Positions 10,210 through 19,470 of a DNA stretch of 64,000 bases are shown here, piece after piece. This DNA comes from Haematobia irritans (lineage: Eukaryota > Arthropoda > Insecta > Diptera > Muscidae), in the NCBI RefSeq assembly GCF_050003625.1, contig NC_134398.1:106063178-106127177 (forward strand). The letters run 5' to 3'. The position numbers were made by a program, and so were the translations under genes. The notes under the pieces were generated by a model that did not search any database, had not been told where the DNA came from, and saw nothing but the letters and a program-made list of their open reading frames with translations. Numbering within the stretch: the first letter of the stretch is position 1; the number at the start of each line of letters is the position of its first letter.

Positions 10210-10423
10210 TGTGGTGACAACCTTGGCTACACACTTCTAAAATATAGAAGTTTTTAAAAAAATCAATTTACCTTTGCTTTTTCATTAATATTTTTTTCAC
10301 TTATATTTTTCCTGTTCAAAAGGCTTCAATTGTACATTTTTGTTAGCAATCATTTTTTTTAAATAAATCTTTTTTAAAAAAAGAAACTTTGTGCACGTGA
10401 TCTTTGCTTACCTGCGACCCACA
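10210..10423 (+). repeat. GyA 3' LTR (214 bp)
   Basis: No difference from the 5' LTR was noticed on base-by-base reading. It is followed by the TSD GCCTG. Confidence 0.95.
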
Positions 10424-11710
10424 GCCTGTATACGATTTCACCCTTGTTGTCTTATTAATCTCATTTTATCAGCGCTGTCAACTATATCTAGGCCCTCTTC
10501 TACCATTTCAATATTCCGCAGTAACTCATATGTTTTCCCATGGGTAACCATTTGTTGCCCAAAAAGAACAAAATATGGAGAAAATCCAATGGAACTGTGA
10601 TATGAACTACGAATTGCTACCCCAATCTGACTAAGATGTGTGTCCCATGTTCGATGATCCTGACCAATGAATGACCTTATGCCGGCAATAATAGATCTAT
10701 TGACTCGCTCAGAATTATTACATTGTGGCGAGTACACAGCCGTAAACTGATGTCGAATTCCGTATTTGGTCAAAAATGTCTACTTTGAGTAGTGGTCAAG
10801 AACCAAAAAAATTGCAATGTTGCCATTCTTAGACCTTGGATATGGCCCTATAAAGTCCAAATATAATTTCTGAAAGGGTCGCGATGACTTGGACTGAGAA
10901 CCCATAGGTGGCCGAAGTATTTTATTGGGAGCCTTACTTTGTTTGCAAATATCGCAACTCAACACATACGATTTAACTTCAGACGCCATGTTGGGCCAAA
11001 AGAAATTCCTCCTGATCCTCTCCAACGTCTTTCCCACTCCACCATGAGCAACCATGGGGGCATTATGCGAGCGCTCAATCACACAAGAAGTAAGTCCCTG
11101 TGGGACCCACAACTTCCATGACCGAGCCTCTGATAAATGGTCCCTTGAAAATTCGGTACGTTTATAAATATAGCCGTCAACTACCTTGACATCCGGTAAT
11201 CGGCTTTGATTATTTCCTACCTCTTTCCTAAGTTTAGAGTACTCCGATGAAGAAAATTCAGGAGAAGTCAAATCTATATCAGGTTCGACAATATCCATAC
11301 TTTCAAGGTTGTAGTCGGACAGGCTATTTTCGTTCTCGGTGGGTAAACGCGATAAAGCGTCAGGAACTGCGTGGTCTTTTCCTTTCCTATGAAGTATGGT
11401 AAAATGGAATCCCTGGAGTTTAAGAGACCAGCGGGCCAGCCTACCATTTAGGTCAGGTTGATTCATCAACCATTTTAATGAAGCGTGATCCGTTATGACG
11501 CTAAACTGATGGCCTTCTACATATTCCCGGAACTTGGTAATGCTTAACACAGCGGCTAAGCACTCAAGCTCCGTGATGGAATAGTTGCGCTGTGCTCGGT
11601 TCAATTTATGAGAAAAAAATGCGATAGGCCTATCAGCACCGGTTTCATCTTCCTGGGATAAAACTCCACCAACCCCAGTCTTACATGCATCACAAGAAAT
11701 TATAAAGGGT
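10424..11710 (-). pseudogene. GyB RNase H-integrase, distal partial copy
   Basis: Minus-strand GyB pol from the RNase H start (FIISCDACKTGVGGVL near 11700) through the connection domain, the HHCC zinc domain (CDICKQSK) and the integrase core. It duplicates most of 15472-19288 but lacks the MITE; TA at 11325-11326 is the empty site. Compared with the proximal copy it lacks the equivalent of 15813-15950, a 138 bp in-frame loss that removes the second catalytic Asp segment. It also jumps from LRQQ straight to GEIVYRRNF, dropping the C-terminal linker. The catalytic Glu context is NNSERVNRS. It is a broken copy. Confidence 0.85.
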
Positions 11711-11845
11711 GTAGTGTGATCATTCACACATCCCATTCATTTTGTTGTTGTACATGAAATTGCATGTTAACATTCTAAACATTTTAACATACGCTGCATC
11801 TGCACTTAACATTGTTTTGTTTACTATGTTGATTCATCGAGGGTT

Positions 11846-12136
11846 GTGGAATTATTACAGGCTGGGCCTAGACCGCTAACTATTGAAGAATATAAGAGAA
11901 GAACAGCTGGACGACAACAAGACCAGAATCTAAAAATTCCCGAAGTAAAGAAGGCAAGAACGCGTGGCGGATATACGTGGAAATTACGCAAAGAAAAGGC
12001 ACTATTACTAAGGACGTTAAACGCAGATCCTCCACCCCCTTGGGATTTGGCAACAAAATACTGGTGTCGCATAGACGACATAGATTTTTTGTTGCGCCAA
12101 TATCTCCAAAACAAAAAAAAAGAAAGAAATGTCTAA
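11846..12136 (+). CDS. Unrecognised ORF, 5' part of GyC region
   Basis: This ORF of about 96 codons opens without an ATG (GTG at 11846; the frame is open from about 11807). The product is basic, contains GPRPLTIEEYKRRTAG near the N-terminus, then RGGYTWKLRKEKALLLRTL and a Pro cluster (DPPPPWD). I do not recognise the family. A splice-acceptor-like TTATTACAG lies at about 11853-11861, so it could be an exon, or coding sequence within an LTR or leader. Coding status is uncertain. Confidence 0.3.
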   Translation: MELLQAGPRPLTIEEYKRRTAGRQQDQNLKIPEVKKARTRGGYTWKLRKEKALLLRTLNADPPPPWDLATKYWCRIDDIDFLLRQYLQNKKKERNV

Positions 12137-12418
12137 TTCCCAATAATAATAAAAAAAATATTAGTTAGTTTCACAAGGCTGCATTTAATTTGCAACCTAG
12201 CGGCTAGAAGGCATTGCTGCTCTTAGCCAAATTATCTTAATATAACAAAAAAGATAATAATTATTTAACAACCTAACATACGTTGTAAAAATAAAAAAAT
12301 ACATATATAATATCGTAATTATAATTTTCAAAATAATACTTATAGTATAATATATAAAAAAAGAGAAAAAGCCAGACAAAGTTTTACTGTATATTTTTTT
12401 AAAAGAAAAATTTTTATC

Positions 12419-12610
12419 ATGGGAAATGCCCAAACAAAAGTTACCGAAGTAATTCAGGCAAACACTAACGCTCCTAAAGCAGTATGTATTAGCTTTGAAA
12501 TTATCATTATCATTGTAACTGCAATAATAATAACTTTAATTGTACGTTATTTAAAAAAATATGTAAAAACGCAAATTAGAAGGCAGATAAGAACTAATGT
12601 ACTTGGGTAA
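12419..12610 (+). CDS. GyC small ORF: predicted N-myristoylated one-pass membrane protein
   Basis: The 63-codon ORF has its own ATG. The N-terminus, MGNAQT, fits the N-myristoylation signal (Gly2, Thr6). Residues about 27-43 form a very hydrophobic Ile/Val-rich helix (FEIIIIIVTAIIITLIV), followed by a basic tail (RYLKKYVKTQIRRQIR). This is the layout of a membrane-anchored peptide with a cytoplasmic basic tail. It lies 84 bp before the open gag frame. I recognise no family. Chance in AT-rich DNA could make the Ile run, but not easily the MGxxxT start together with the basic tail. Confidence 0.45.
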   Translation: MGNAQTKVTEVIQANTNAPKAVCISFEIIIIIVTAIIITLIVRYLKKYVKTQIRRQIRTNVLG

Positions 12611-12693
12611 TTTGTAATAATAAAATCAAAAAACAAAAATTACTATATGAGATTCAATTAAATTTTTAATGTATAAGTTAACAAAAAAAATAA

Positions 12694-13872
12694 ATTTTTT
12701 TTTGGCCATATACGAGGGAAACTATAGACTCAAAATTTAGGGATTTGCAATTACTCCAAGAAGAGTTTAAGCAATTAGTGGATCAAAAAGATCTCCCAGA
12801 AGAAGGCATTTTGTTGACTAGATACAAAAAATTGAGAAACGAGGCGGTAGAACTTTTGGGAATTCATTCCAAAGGAGGTCACTCAACAGTCTCAGATCAG
12901 TCGACAATCTCAGACCAGTCAAATCAGTTTACTAGTTCACCTGAAATTGCAGCCATGGATATCTCAGAACTATCCGCAATTTCGAAATTGGTGCCAATTT
13001 TCAGTGGTAAGAAAGAAGAAGTACACAATTTCGTCGCTAATCTGGAAATTGTGACTCAGACCATTCCAGATGAAAAGAAAGCATTTTTCTTCAAATTCAT
13101 TCTTAATTCTCGATTGGACTTAAAAGTCCAGAACAGAATAAGACAGGAGTCCATACCTACCACAATTGATGAATTAATAAATTCAATAAAAAGGGCATAT
13201 AAACCGTCAAGAAATGCCAATGTGGTACTCAACGAGTTAACCGGTCTGAGGCAAAGAAATAATAATCTTTCGGGTTTTGCTACGAAAATTGAAAACCTCG
13301 TCTCTGAACTCAACGAAATTCAGATTTCACAGCAGGGCGAAGATAGGAGAGCAGGTATTATTGTCTCCAATAATGCTATAGCTTTCAACACCTTCTTGAA
13401 TGGATTACAAGATCCAGCTCTCATCCAGACTATTGAGGCAAGTCAGGTGTCAACCTTTTGTGAGGCCCTACAATTAGCGGAAAAATCTGTATCTCGTGTG
13501 AGACAGAATATGATTTTCCATCAGAAATCCCATCCTACCCACATGAACAGGAATAATAACACGTTTAGAAGAAATGACAATTTTAATAATTACAATGGTA
13601 ATAATAACAATAATAATTATAGATTTAATGGCAACAATAATAGCAATAGAAACAGAGGCAATAATAATACGTATAATAACCATAACAATAGGAATAACAA
13701 CAGATACAATAATAACAACAATAGAAATAATAATACTAATAAAAACTACAATAACAGGAGTTTCAATAGAAATTATAACGGAAGGAACCAAAATGTTAAT
13801 TGTGTACAGGAACAGGGAAACTTCCATACACCGGAGATGGATCCATCTGCATCTTCGGGGATATTCCAATAA
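12694..13872 (+). CDS. gag: GyC gag (start uncertain)
   Basis: The gypsy-type Gag frame is open from 12694, with the first ATG only at 12955. The stretch before that ATG (RDLQLLQEEFKQLVDQKD...) reads like real protein, so the native start may have been lost. The middle, LVPIFSGKKEEVHNFVANLE onward, is a capsid domain. The C-terminus is an extreme Asn/Arg-rich low-complexity tail (about 13540-13790) in place of zinc knuckles, as in several gypsy-group elements. It ends at TAA 13870-13872 and overlaps pol in the -1 frame. Confidence 0.8.
   Translation: MFFWPYTRETIDSKFRDLQLLQEEFKQLVDQKDLPEEGILLTRYKKLRNEAVELLGIHSKGGHSTVSDQSTISDQSNQFTSSPEIAAMDISELSAISKLVPIFSGKKEEVHNFVANLEIVTQTIPDEKKAFFFKFILNSRLDLKVQNRIRQESIPTTIDELINSIKRAYKPSRNANVVLNELTGLRQRNNNLSGFATKIENLVSELNEIQISQQGEDRRAGIIVSNNAIAFNTFLNGLQDPALIQTIEASQVSTFCEALQLAEKSVSRVRQNMIFHQKSHPTHMNRNNNTFRRNDNFNNYNGNNNNNNYRFNGNNNSNRNRGNNNTYNNHNNRNNNRYNNNNNRNNNTNKNYNNRSFNRNYNGRNQNVNCVQEQGNFHTPEMDPSASSGIFQ
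13815..13821 (+). promoter_or_regulatory. GyC -1 frameshift heptamer
   Basis: G GGA AAC in gag phase. A -1 slip enters the frame that continues through ICIFGDIPINEKQ to the protease LIDTGAD. It is a canonical X XXY YYZ site about 50 bases before the gag stop. Confidence 0.7.
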
Positions 13873-15463
13873 ACGAAAAACAAATATATTGCTTATCCTC
13901 TAACTTACGAAATTACGTAAGATTAAATATCGCAAATACAGACAAACCACTTACTTTTCTCATAGATACAGGAGCTGACATCTCCTTATGCAAAGAACAA
14001 TTTCTACAAAATTATCAGGCGAACACAGAGGATTATTGCACTTAACAGGAATAACAAGAGAAGTAATTAAATCATTTGGTTCAACCACTATTAGCATAGA
14101 CATTAATGGCGTCATTCTGGAACATAACATACAATTAATTACGAATGACATACCCATTAGTACAGACGGTATATTAGGAAGAGATTTTTTATTAAAACAT
14201 AGGTGTAATATAGATTATGACAAGTATGTTTTGACTTTTGACATTAATAATGAGACTATTACTATCCCTATACATGACAATTCTTTAAAGATTAATCAGA
14301 TAACTATCCCTAGCCGAAGTGAAATAATAATTCCTATCAGAATAAATATTAATCATGATGCAGTTGTTCTAAACCGCGAAGTAAGACCAGGCATATTCAT
14401 AGCAAATTCTATCATCCCCGCTAACGGTAATCAGCATATTAAATTACTAAATGCCACAGATAAAGATAAATTAATAGAAAACTTAACAATTGAAACTATT
14501 CCTTTACATTATTATGAGATAATAACAGTACATCAGAATTTTAAAAGCACGGGAGAAGAACGTTTTGAAAAATTAATGCAAAAAATTAATTTAACAGATT
14601 TAAATGATGAAGAACAAAAAGAAATTATATCTATCTTGAGAGAATATCAGTCAATATTTCATCTTGACAATGAGGATTTAACCACGAACAATTTTTACAA
14701 ACAGACTATCAATTTACATGATAAGACACCTGTATACCTAAAAAATTACAGATTACCACAAACCCACAAAGAAGAAATAGACAATCAAGTTCAAAAACTT
14801 CTGGATAACAAAATAATAGAACCCTCAATTAGTCCCTATAACGCACCATTATTACTTGTACCCAAAAAGGGACAATCCGATCTAAAGAAATGGAGATTGG
14901 TAGTTGATTTTAGAAAACTGAACGACAAAATCGTAAACGATAAATTTCCGTTGACACGTTTGGATGATATTTTGGATAGATTAGGAAGAGCCAAATATTT
15001 TTCAACCTTAGATATGACTAGTTCTTTTCATCAAATCGAACTAGACCGTAAATCAAGACCGTTGACTGCTTTTTCCACCCCCAATGGACACTATCAATAC
15101 ACCAGATTACCATTTGGTCTTAAAATATCATCTAATAGTTTCCAACGCATGCTGACGATAGCTCTATCTGGTTTAGATTCCGAAGCTTTTCTATACGTAG
15201 ACGACATCATTGTCTTCGGATGTAGTTTCAGACATCACAATACTAATCTTAGAAAAGTATTGGATAGACTTAGCAAGTATAACCTAAAACTCAACCCAGA
15301 TAAATGTTGTTTTCTAAAACCAGAGGTAGTTTATTTAGGACACTTAATAACACCTAATGGCATAAAACCAGATCCTACCAAATTTGAAGCTATTACCAAT
15401 TATCCAATACCTAAAAATTCAGACGATGTAAGAAGATTTATTATCTTTATATGCCTTTTCTAA
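13822..15463 (+). pseudogene. GyC pol fragment: protease and RT, frameshifted and truncated
   Basis: Pol begins in the -1 frame after the heptamer. The protease motif LIDTGADISLC is at about 13962-13994. A single-base indel near 14020-14040 moves the rest into the frame of 13988-15463. RT motifs follow: WRLVVDFRKLND, FSTLDMTSSFHQ, LPFGLKISSNSFQR, YVDD and LGHLITPNG. The coding match stops after NSDDVRRFI at about 15437, where sequence passes into minus-strand GyB integrase. The last residues of the ORF (IFICLF) are read-through into GyB. Confidence 0.85.
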
Positions 15464-16496
15464 ATTTTCAGCTACTTGTTGTCTTATTAATCTCATTTTA
15501 TCAGCGCTGTCAACTATATCTAGGCCCTCTTCTACGATTTCAATCTTCCGCAGTAACTCATATGTTTTCCCATGGGTAACCATTTGTTGCCCAAAAAGAA
15601 CAAAATATGGAGAAAATCCAATGGAACTGTGATATGAACTACGAATTGCTACCCCAATCTGACTAAGATGTGTGTCCCATGTTCGATGATCCTGACCAAT
15701 GAATGACCTTATGCCGGCAATAATAGATCTATTGACTCGATCAGAATTATTACATTGTGGCGAGTACACAGCCGTAAACTGATGTCGAATTCCGTATTTG
15801 GTCAAAAATGTCGCAAACTGAAGAGATCGAAACTGGGACCCATTGTCGGAAATGACTATTTCGGGGACGCCAAATAAATGAAACACGTCCTTTTCCAAAA
15901 AATCAATGACCGCCGTCGTAGACATCTTCCTTAGAGGTTTCAACAAAGGATACTTTGAGTAGTGGTCAAGAACCAATAAAATTGCAATGTTGCCATTCTT
16001 AGACCTTGGATATGGCCCTATAAAGTCCAAATATAATTTCTGAAAGGGTCGCGATGACTTGGACTGAGAACCCATAGGTGGCCGAAGTATTTTATTGGGA
16101 TCCTTACTTTGTTTGCAAATATCGCAACTCAACACATACGATTTAACTTCAGACGCCATGTTGGGCCAAAAGAAATTCCTCCTGATCCTCTCCAACGTCT
16201 TTCCCACTCCACCATGAGCAACCATGGGGGCATTATGCGAGCGCTCAATCACACAAGAAGTAAGTCCCTGTGGGACCCACAACTTCCATGACCGAGCCTC
16301 TGATAAATGGTCCCTTGAAAATTCGGTACGTTTATAAATATAGCCGTCAACTACCTTGACATCCGGTAATCGGCTTTGATTATTTCCTACCTCTTTCCTA
16401 AGTTTAGAGTACTCCGATGAAGAAAATTCAGGAGAAGTCAAATCTATATCAGGTTCGACAATATCCATACTTTCAAGGTTGTAGTCGGACAGGCTA
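15440..16496 (-). pseudogene. GyB integrase, proximal copy
   Basis: Minus-strand integrase. A connection region (SLSDYNLESMDIVEPDIDL...) is followed by the HHCC zinc domain (H...AHGGVGKTLERIRRNFFWP...CDICKQSK) and the core with LYLDFIGPYP (first Asp) and VISDNGSQF (second Asp). The catalytic Glu position reads NNSDRVNRS, so Glu is replaced by Asp; the distal copy has Glu. It is separated from RNase H by MITE TaA1 at 16495/17476. It ends at ...AYKDNK, where it abuts GyC. Confidence 0.85.
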
Positions 16497-17474
16497 CACG
16501 GATGAGAAAGGCTGTTTTTCATATGTTTGGCTATAAACATTATATGTTTGGAACACAAATTTTTAAACACAATATTTTTGAGTGCAAGCATATAATGTTC
16601 ATAAACTAGCATAACATGTTTGGGACATATATGTTAATATGTTAGAACATATTATGTTTGGGACATAAAATGTTTTTAAATATAATATGCTTCGATGCAA
16701 ACATATATTAATTTAGAAATAGCCTATAAACATATATGTGTTTAGTAGCTTGGAGCGCTATTTAACAGGGAGCGATATTGAATTAAGTTGGTGGTTGTTG
16801 CTTGTTATTACAAAATTAACATTTTATTTTTCCTTGGGCAATTGATCAGCTACTTCTTTGATCCTTACAAACTGTGTGGTCCGCTGTTCGAATCCCCGTC
16901 CGGCAAAAGGTAAAATTAAAATAAAAAAAATCATACAATTGAATAATTTCTTCTACAATGTTTGTATTACAGAAAAAGGTGCTAAGAACTAAAAAATCTC
17001 GTGGAAGTGTGAAAGATGTGGGGGAATATACAATTGGGCAGAAACAACATTTTGAGCATTCAGGTCGAAAACCTATGTTGTTAGCACCTATATTACCTGT
17101 TTATTTTCATAATTCGTTATAATTGTAAATATATAAATAAATAAATAAAATTTTGAGCACAATATTGTTTGGGAGAATTTTTTTTTAAGCATATAATATT
17201 TTTGGGTGCAAAATGCTTCCAAACATATTATATGTTCACATAATAACATATTGTTTTTTGGAAGACAACATTATTGAATTTGGATGCAAAAATACACAAT
17301 GTTTGGAACTTAGAGTACCCAAACATATATTGTTTAGACTAATATGCTTTCAAACATATTATATATTGGAAGAGATCAAACATATAAATGTTTGGGCAAT
17401 ATCCAAAATTTTATATGCTTGAAGCAAAATATGTTTGGGAGTATATGTTACAGAAGCGATTTTTTGTGAGCGTG
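16497..17474. mobile_element. TaA1: TA-target MITE (978 bp)
   Basis: Starts CACGGATGAG, ends GAGCGTG, and is flanked by TA at 16495-16496 and 17475-17476. The uninterrupted site (GACAGGC-TA-TTTTCG) is at 11321-11330, giving a direct filled/empty comparison. Ends are imperfect inverted repeats (CACG...CGTG) followed by many copies of ATGTTTGG/CCAAACAT, often in palindromes. There is no transposase. The middle (about 16866-16915) keeps a tRNA-like B-box piece, GTTCGAATCCCC. A TA TSD points to Tc1/mariner-type or another TA-targeting transposase. Confidence 0.92.
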
Positions 17475-17676
17475 TATTTTCGTTCTCGGTGGGTAAACGC
17501 GATAAAGCGTCAGGAACTGCGTGGTCTTTTCCTTTCCTATGAAGTATGGTAAAATGGAATCCCTGGAGTTTAAGAGACCAGCGGGCCAGCCTACCATTTA
17601 GGTCAGGTTGATTCATCAACCATTTTAATGAAGCGTGATCCGTTATGACGCTAAACTGATGGCCTTCTACATATTC
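17475..17676 (-). pseudogene. GyB RNase H fragment (first duplication unit)
   Basis: Encodes EYVEGHQFSVITDHASLKW through DALSRLPTENEN on the minus strand, the C-terminal part of RNase H. Its upstream neighbour across 17677 is the integrase linker of the second unit, so the order is artificial. Confidence 0.85.
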
Positions 17677-17932
17677 GCGCTCAATCACACAAGAAGTAAG
17701 TCCCTGTGGGACCCACAACTTCCATGACCGAGCCTCTGATAAATGGTCCCTTGAAAATTCGGTACGTTTATAAATATAGCCGTCAACTACCTTGACATCC
17801 GGTAATCGGCTTTGATTATTTCCTACCTCTTTCCTAAGTTTAGAGTACTCCGATGAAGAAAATTCAGGAGAAGTCAAATCTATATCAGGTTCGACAATAT
17901 CCATACTTTCAAGGTTGTAGTCGGACAGGCTA
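17677..17932 (-). pseudogene. GyB connection/integrase start (second duplication unit)
   Basis: Repeats 16241-16496: the minus-strand frame from SLSDYNLESMDIVEPD to LTSCVIER. It is bounded by TaA2 on the right. Confidence 0.85.
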
Positions 17933-18911
17933 CACGGATGAGAAAGGCTGTTTTTCATATGTTTGGCTATAAACATTATATGTTTGGAACACAAATTTTT
18001 AAACACAATATTTTTGAGTGCAAGCATATAATGTTCATAAACTAGCATAACATGTTTGGGACATATATGTTAATATGTTAGAACATATTATGTTTGGGAC
18101 ATAAAATGTTTTTAAATATAATATGCTTCGATGCAAACATATATTAATTTAGAAATAGCCTATAAACATATATGTGTTTAGTAGCTTGGAGCGCTATTTA
18201 ACAGGGAGCGATATTGAATTAAGTTGGTGGTTGTTGCTTGTTATTACAAAATTAACATTTTATTTTTCCTTGGGCAATTGATCAGCTACTTCTTTGATCC
18301 TTACAAACTGTGTGGTCCGCTGTTCGAATCCCCGTCCGGCAAAAGGTAAAATTAAAATAAAAAAAAATCATACAATTGAATAATTTCTTCTACAATGTTT
18401 GTATTACAGAAAAAGGTGCTAAGAACTAAAAAATCTCGTGGAAGTGAGAAAGATGTGGGGGAATATACAATTGGGCAGAAACAACATTTTGAGCATTCAG
18501 GTCGAAAACCTATGTTGTTAGCACCTATATTACCTGTTTATTTTCATAATTCGTTATGATTGTAAATATATAAATAAATAAATAAAATTTTGAGCACAAT
18601 ATTGTTTGGGAGAATTTTTTTTTAAGCATATAATATTTTTGGGTGCAAAATGCTTCCAAACATATTATATGTTCACATAATAACATATTGTTTTTTGGAA
18701 GACAACATTATTGAATTTGGATGCAAAAATACACAATGTTTGGAACTTAGAGTACCCAAACATATATTGTTTAGACTAATATGCTTTCAAACATATTATA
18801 TATTGGAAGAGATCAAACATATAAATGTTTGGGCAATACCCAAAATTTTATATGCTTGAAGCAAAATATGTTTGGGAGTATATGTTACAGAAGCGATTTT
18901 TTGTGAGCGTG
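17933..18911. mobile_element. TaA2: duplicate copy of TaA1 (979 bp)
   Basis: Almost identical to TaA1, with the same TA flanks at 17931-17932 and 18912-18913. It is a passenger of the tandem duplication and not an independent insertion. Confidence 0.92.
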
Positions 18912-19329
18912 TATTTTCGTTCTCGGTGGGTAAACGCGATAAAGCGTCAGGAACTGCGTGGTCTTTTCCTTTCCTATGAAGTATGGTAAAATGGAATCCC
19001 TGGAGTTTAAGAGACCAGCCTACCATTTAGGTCAGGTTGATTCATCAACCATTTTAATGAAGCGTGATCCGTTATGACGCTAAACTGATGGCCTTCTACA
19101 TATTCCCGGAACTTGGTAATGCTTAACACAGCGGCTAAGCACTCAAGCTCCGTGATGGAATAGTTGCGCTGTGCTCGGTTCAATTTATGAGAAAAAAATG
19201 CGATAGGCCTATCAGCACCGGTTTCATCTTCCTGGGATAATACTCCACCAACCCCAGTCTTACATGCATCACAAGAAATTATAAAGGGTTTCTCAAAATC
19301 TGGTGTAATAAGGACAGGAGCGGATGTTA
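18912..19329 (-). pseudogene. GyB RNase H domain
   Basis: Minus-strand RNase H beginning SAPVLITPDFEKPFIISCDA, with the first catalytic Asp in SCDAC and TDHASLKWL as a later motif. It follows directly from the RT at 24362 once LnC is removed (ERLT-SAPVL is the usual gypsy junction). An 8 bp deletion at about 19018 breaks the frame. Confidence 0.88.
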
Positions 19330-19348
19330 GGTTAGGTTAGGTTAGGTT
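19330..19348 (-). repeat. LINE 3' tail of AACCT units
   Basis: Plus strand GGTTAGGTTAGGTTAGG...; on the LINE coding strand it is an AACCT repeat in place of poly(A). The same tail ends LnB (220-242) and, in shorter form, SINE SnA (49611-49620). Confidence 0.9.
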
Positions 19349-19470
19349 AAAGTGGCAGCCCGATTAAGATTCAGGCTCACTTAGACTATTCAGTCCATTG
19401 TGATACCACATTAACTAAAAGTACCTATTACATATGGGCACTTCTAGTTTTAACCGCTGAACCTTCTTGA

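Larger units (their letters stand above)
6069..10423 (+). mobile_element. GyA: young, nearly intact Ty3/gypsy retrotransposon
   Basis: The 4355 bp element has 214 bp LTRs (6069-6282, 10210-10423) that I cannot tell apart by eye. A perfect 5 bp TSD, GCCTG, lies at 6064-6068 and 10424-10428, and removing the element restores the GyB integrase frame. It contains a PBS, a gag with one in-frame stop, a -1 frameshift site, an intact 1028-codon pol and a polypurine tract. There is no env. It is the youngest LTR insertion in the window. Confidence 0.95.
11711..15440 (+). mobile_element. GyC: truncated gypsy-clade LTR element, plus strand
   Basis: GyB sequence ends at 11710 (...AAAGGGT) and foreign sequence begins GTAGTGTGATC. 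GyB resumes, in opposite orientation and at a different place in its integrase, around 15440-15470. GyC contains a leader region, two small ORFs, gag, and pol up to the end of the RT fingers/palm. RNase H, integrase and the 3' LTR are missing. The left end may be the start of an LTR, but no second LTR exists to prove it. Confidence 0.7.
16241..19105. repeat. Tandem duplication of a GyB segment with its MITE (units 16241-17676 and 17677-19105)
   Basis: The sequence starting GCGCTCAATCACACAAG at 16241 starts again at 17677, directly after ATATTC. The second unit runs to ATATTC at 19105, then continues as normal GyB. Units are 1436 and 1429 bp; the second has an 8 bp deletion at about 19018 and one extra base in the MITE. 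No obvious microhomology is at the junction. The duplication happened after MITE insertion, since both copies have the same insertion site. Confidence 0.92.

Noticed and set aside
13474..13869. Minus-strand ORF of 131 codons, very rich in Ile and Val, like a membrane protein
   Set aside because: It is the antisense shadow of the Asn-rich tail of GyC Gag: AAT/AAC codons read ATT/GTT on the other strand.
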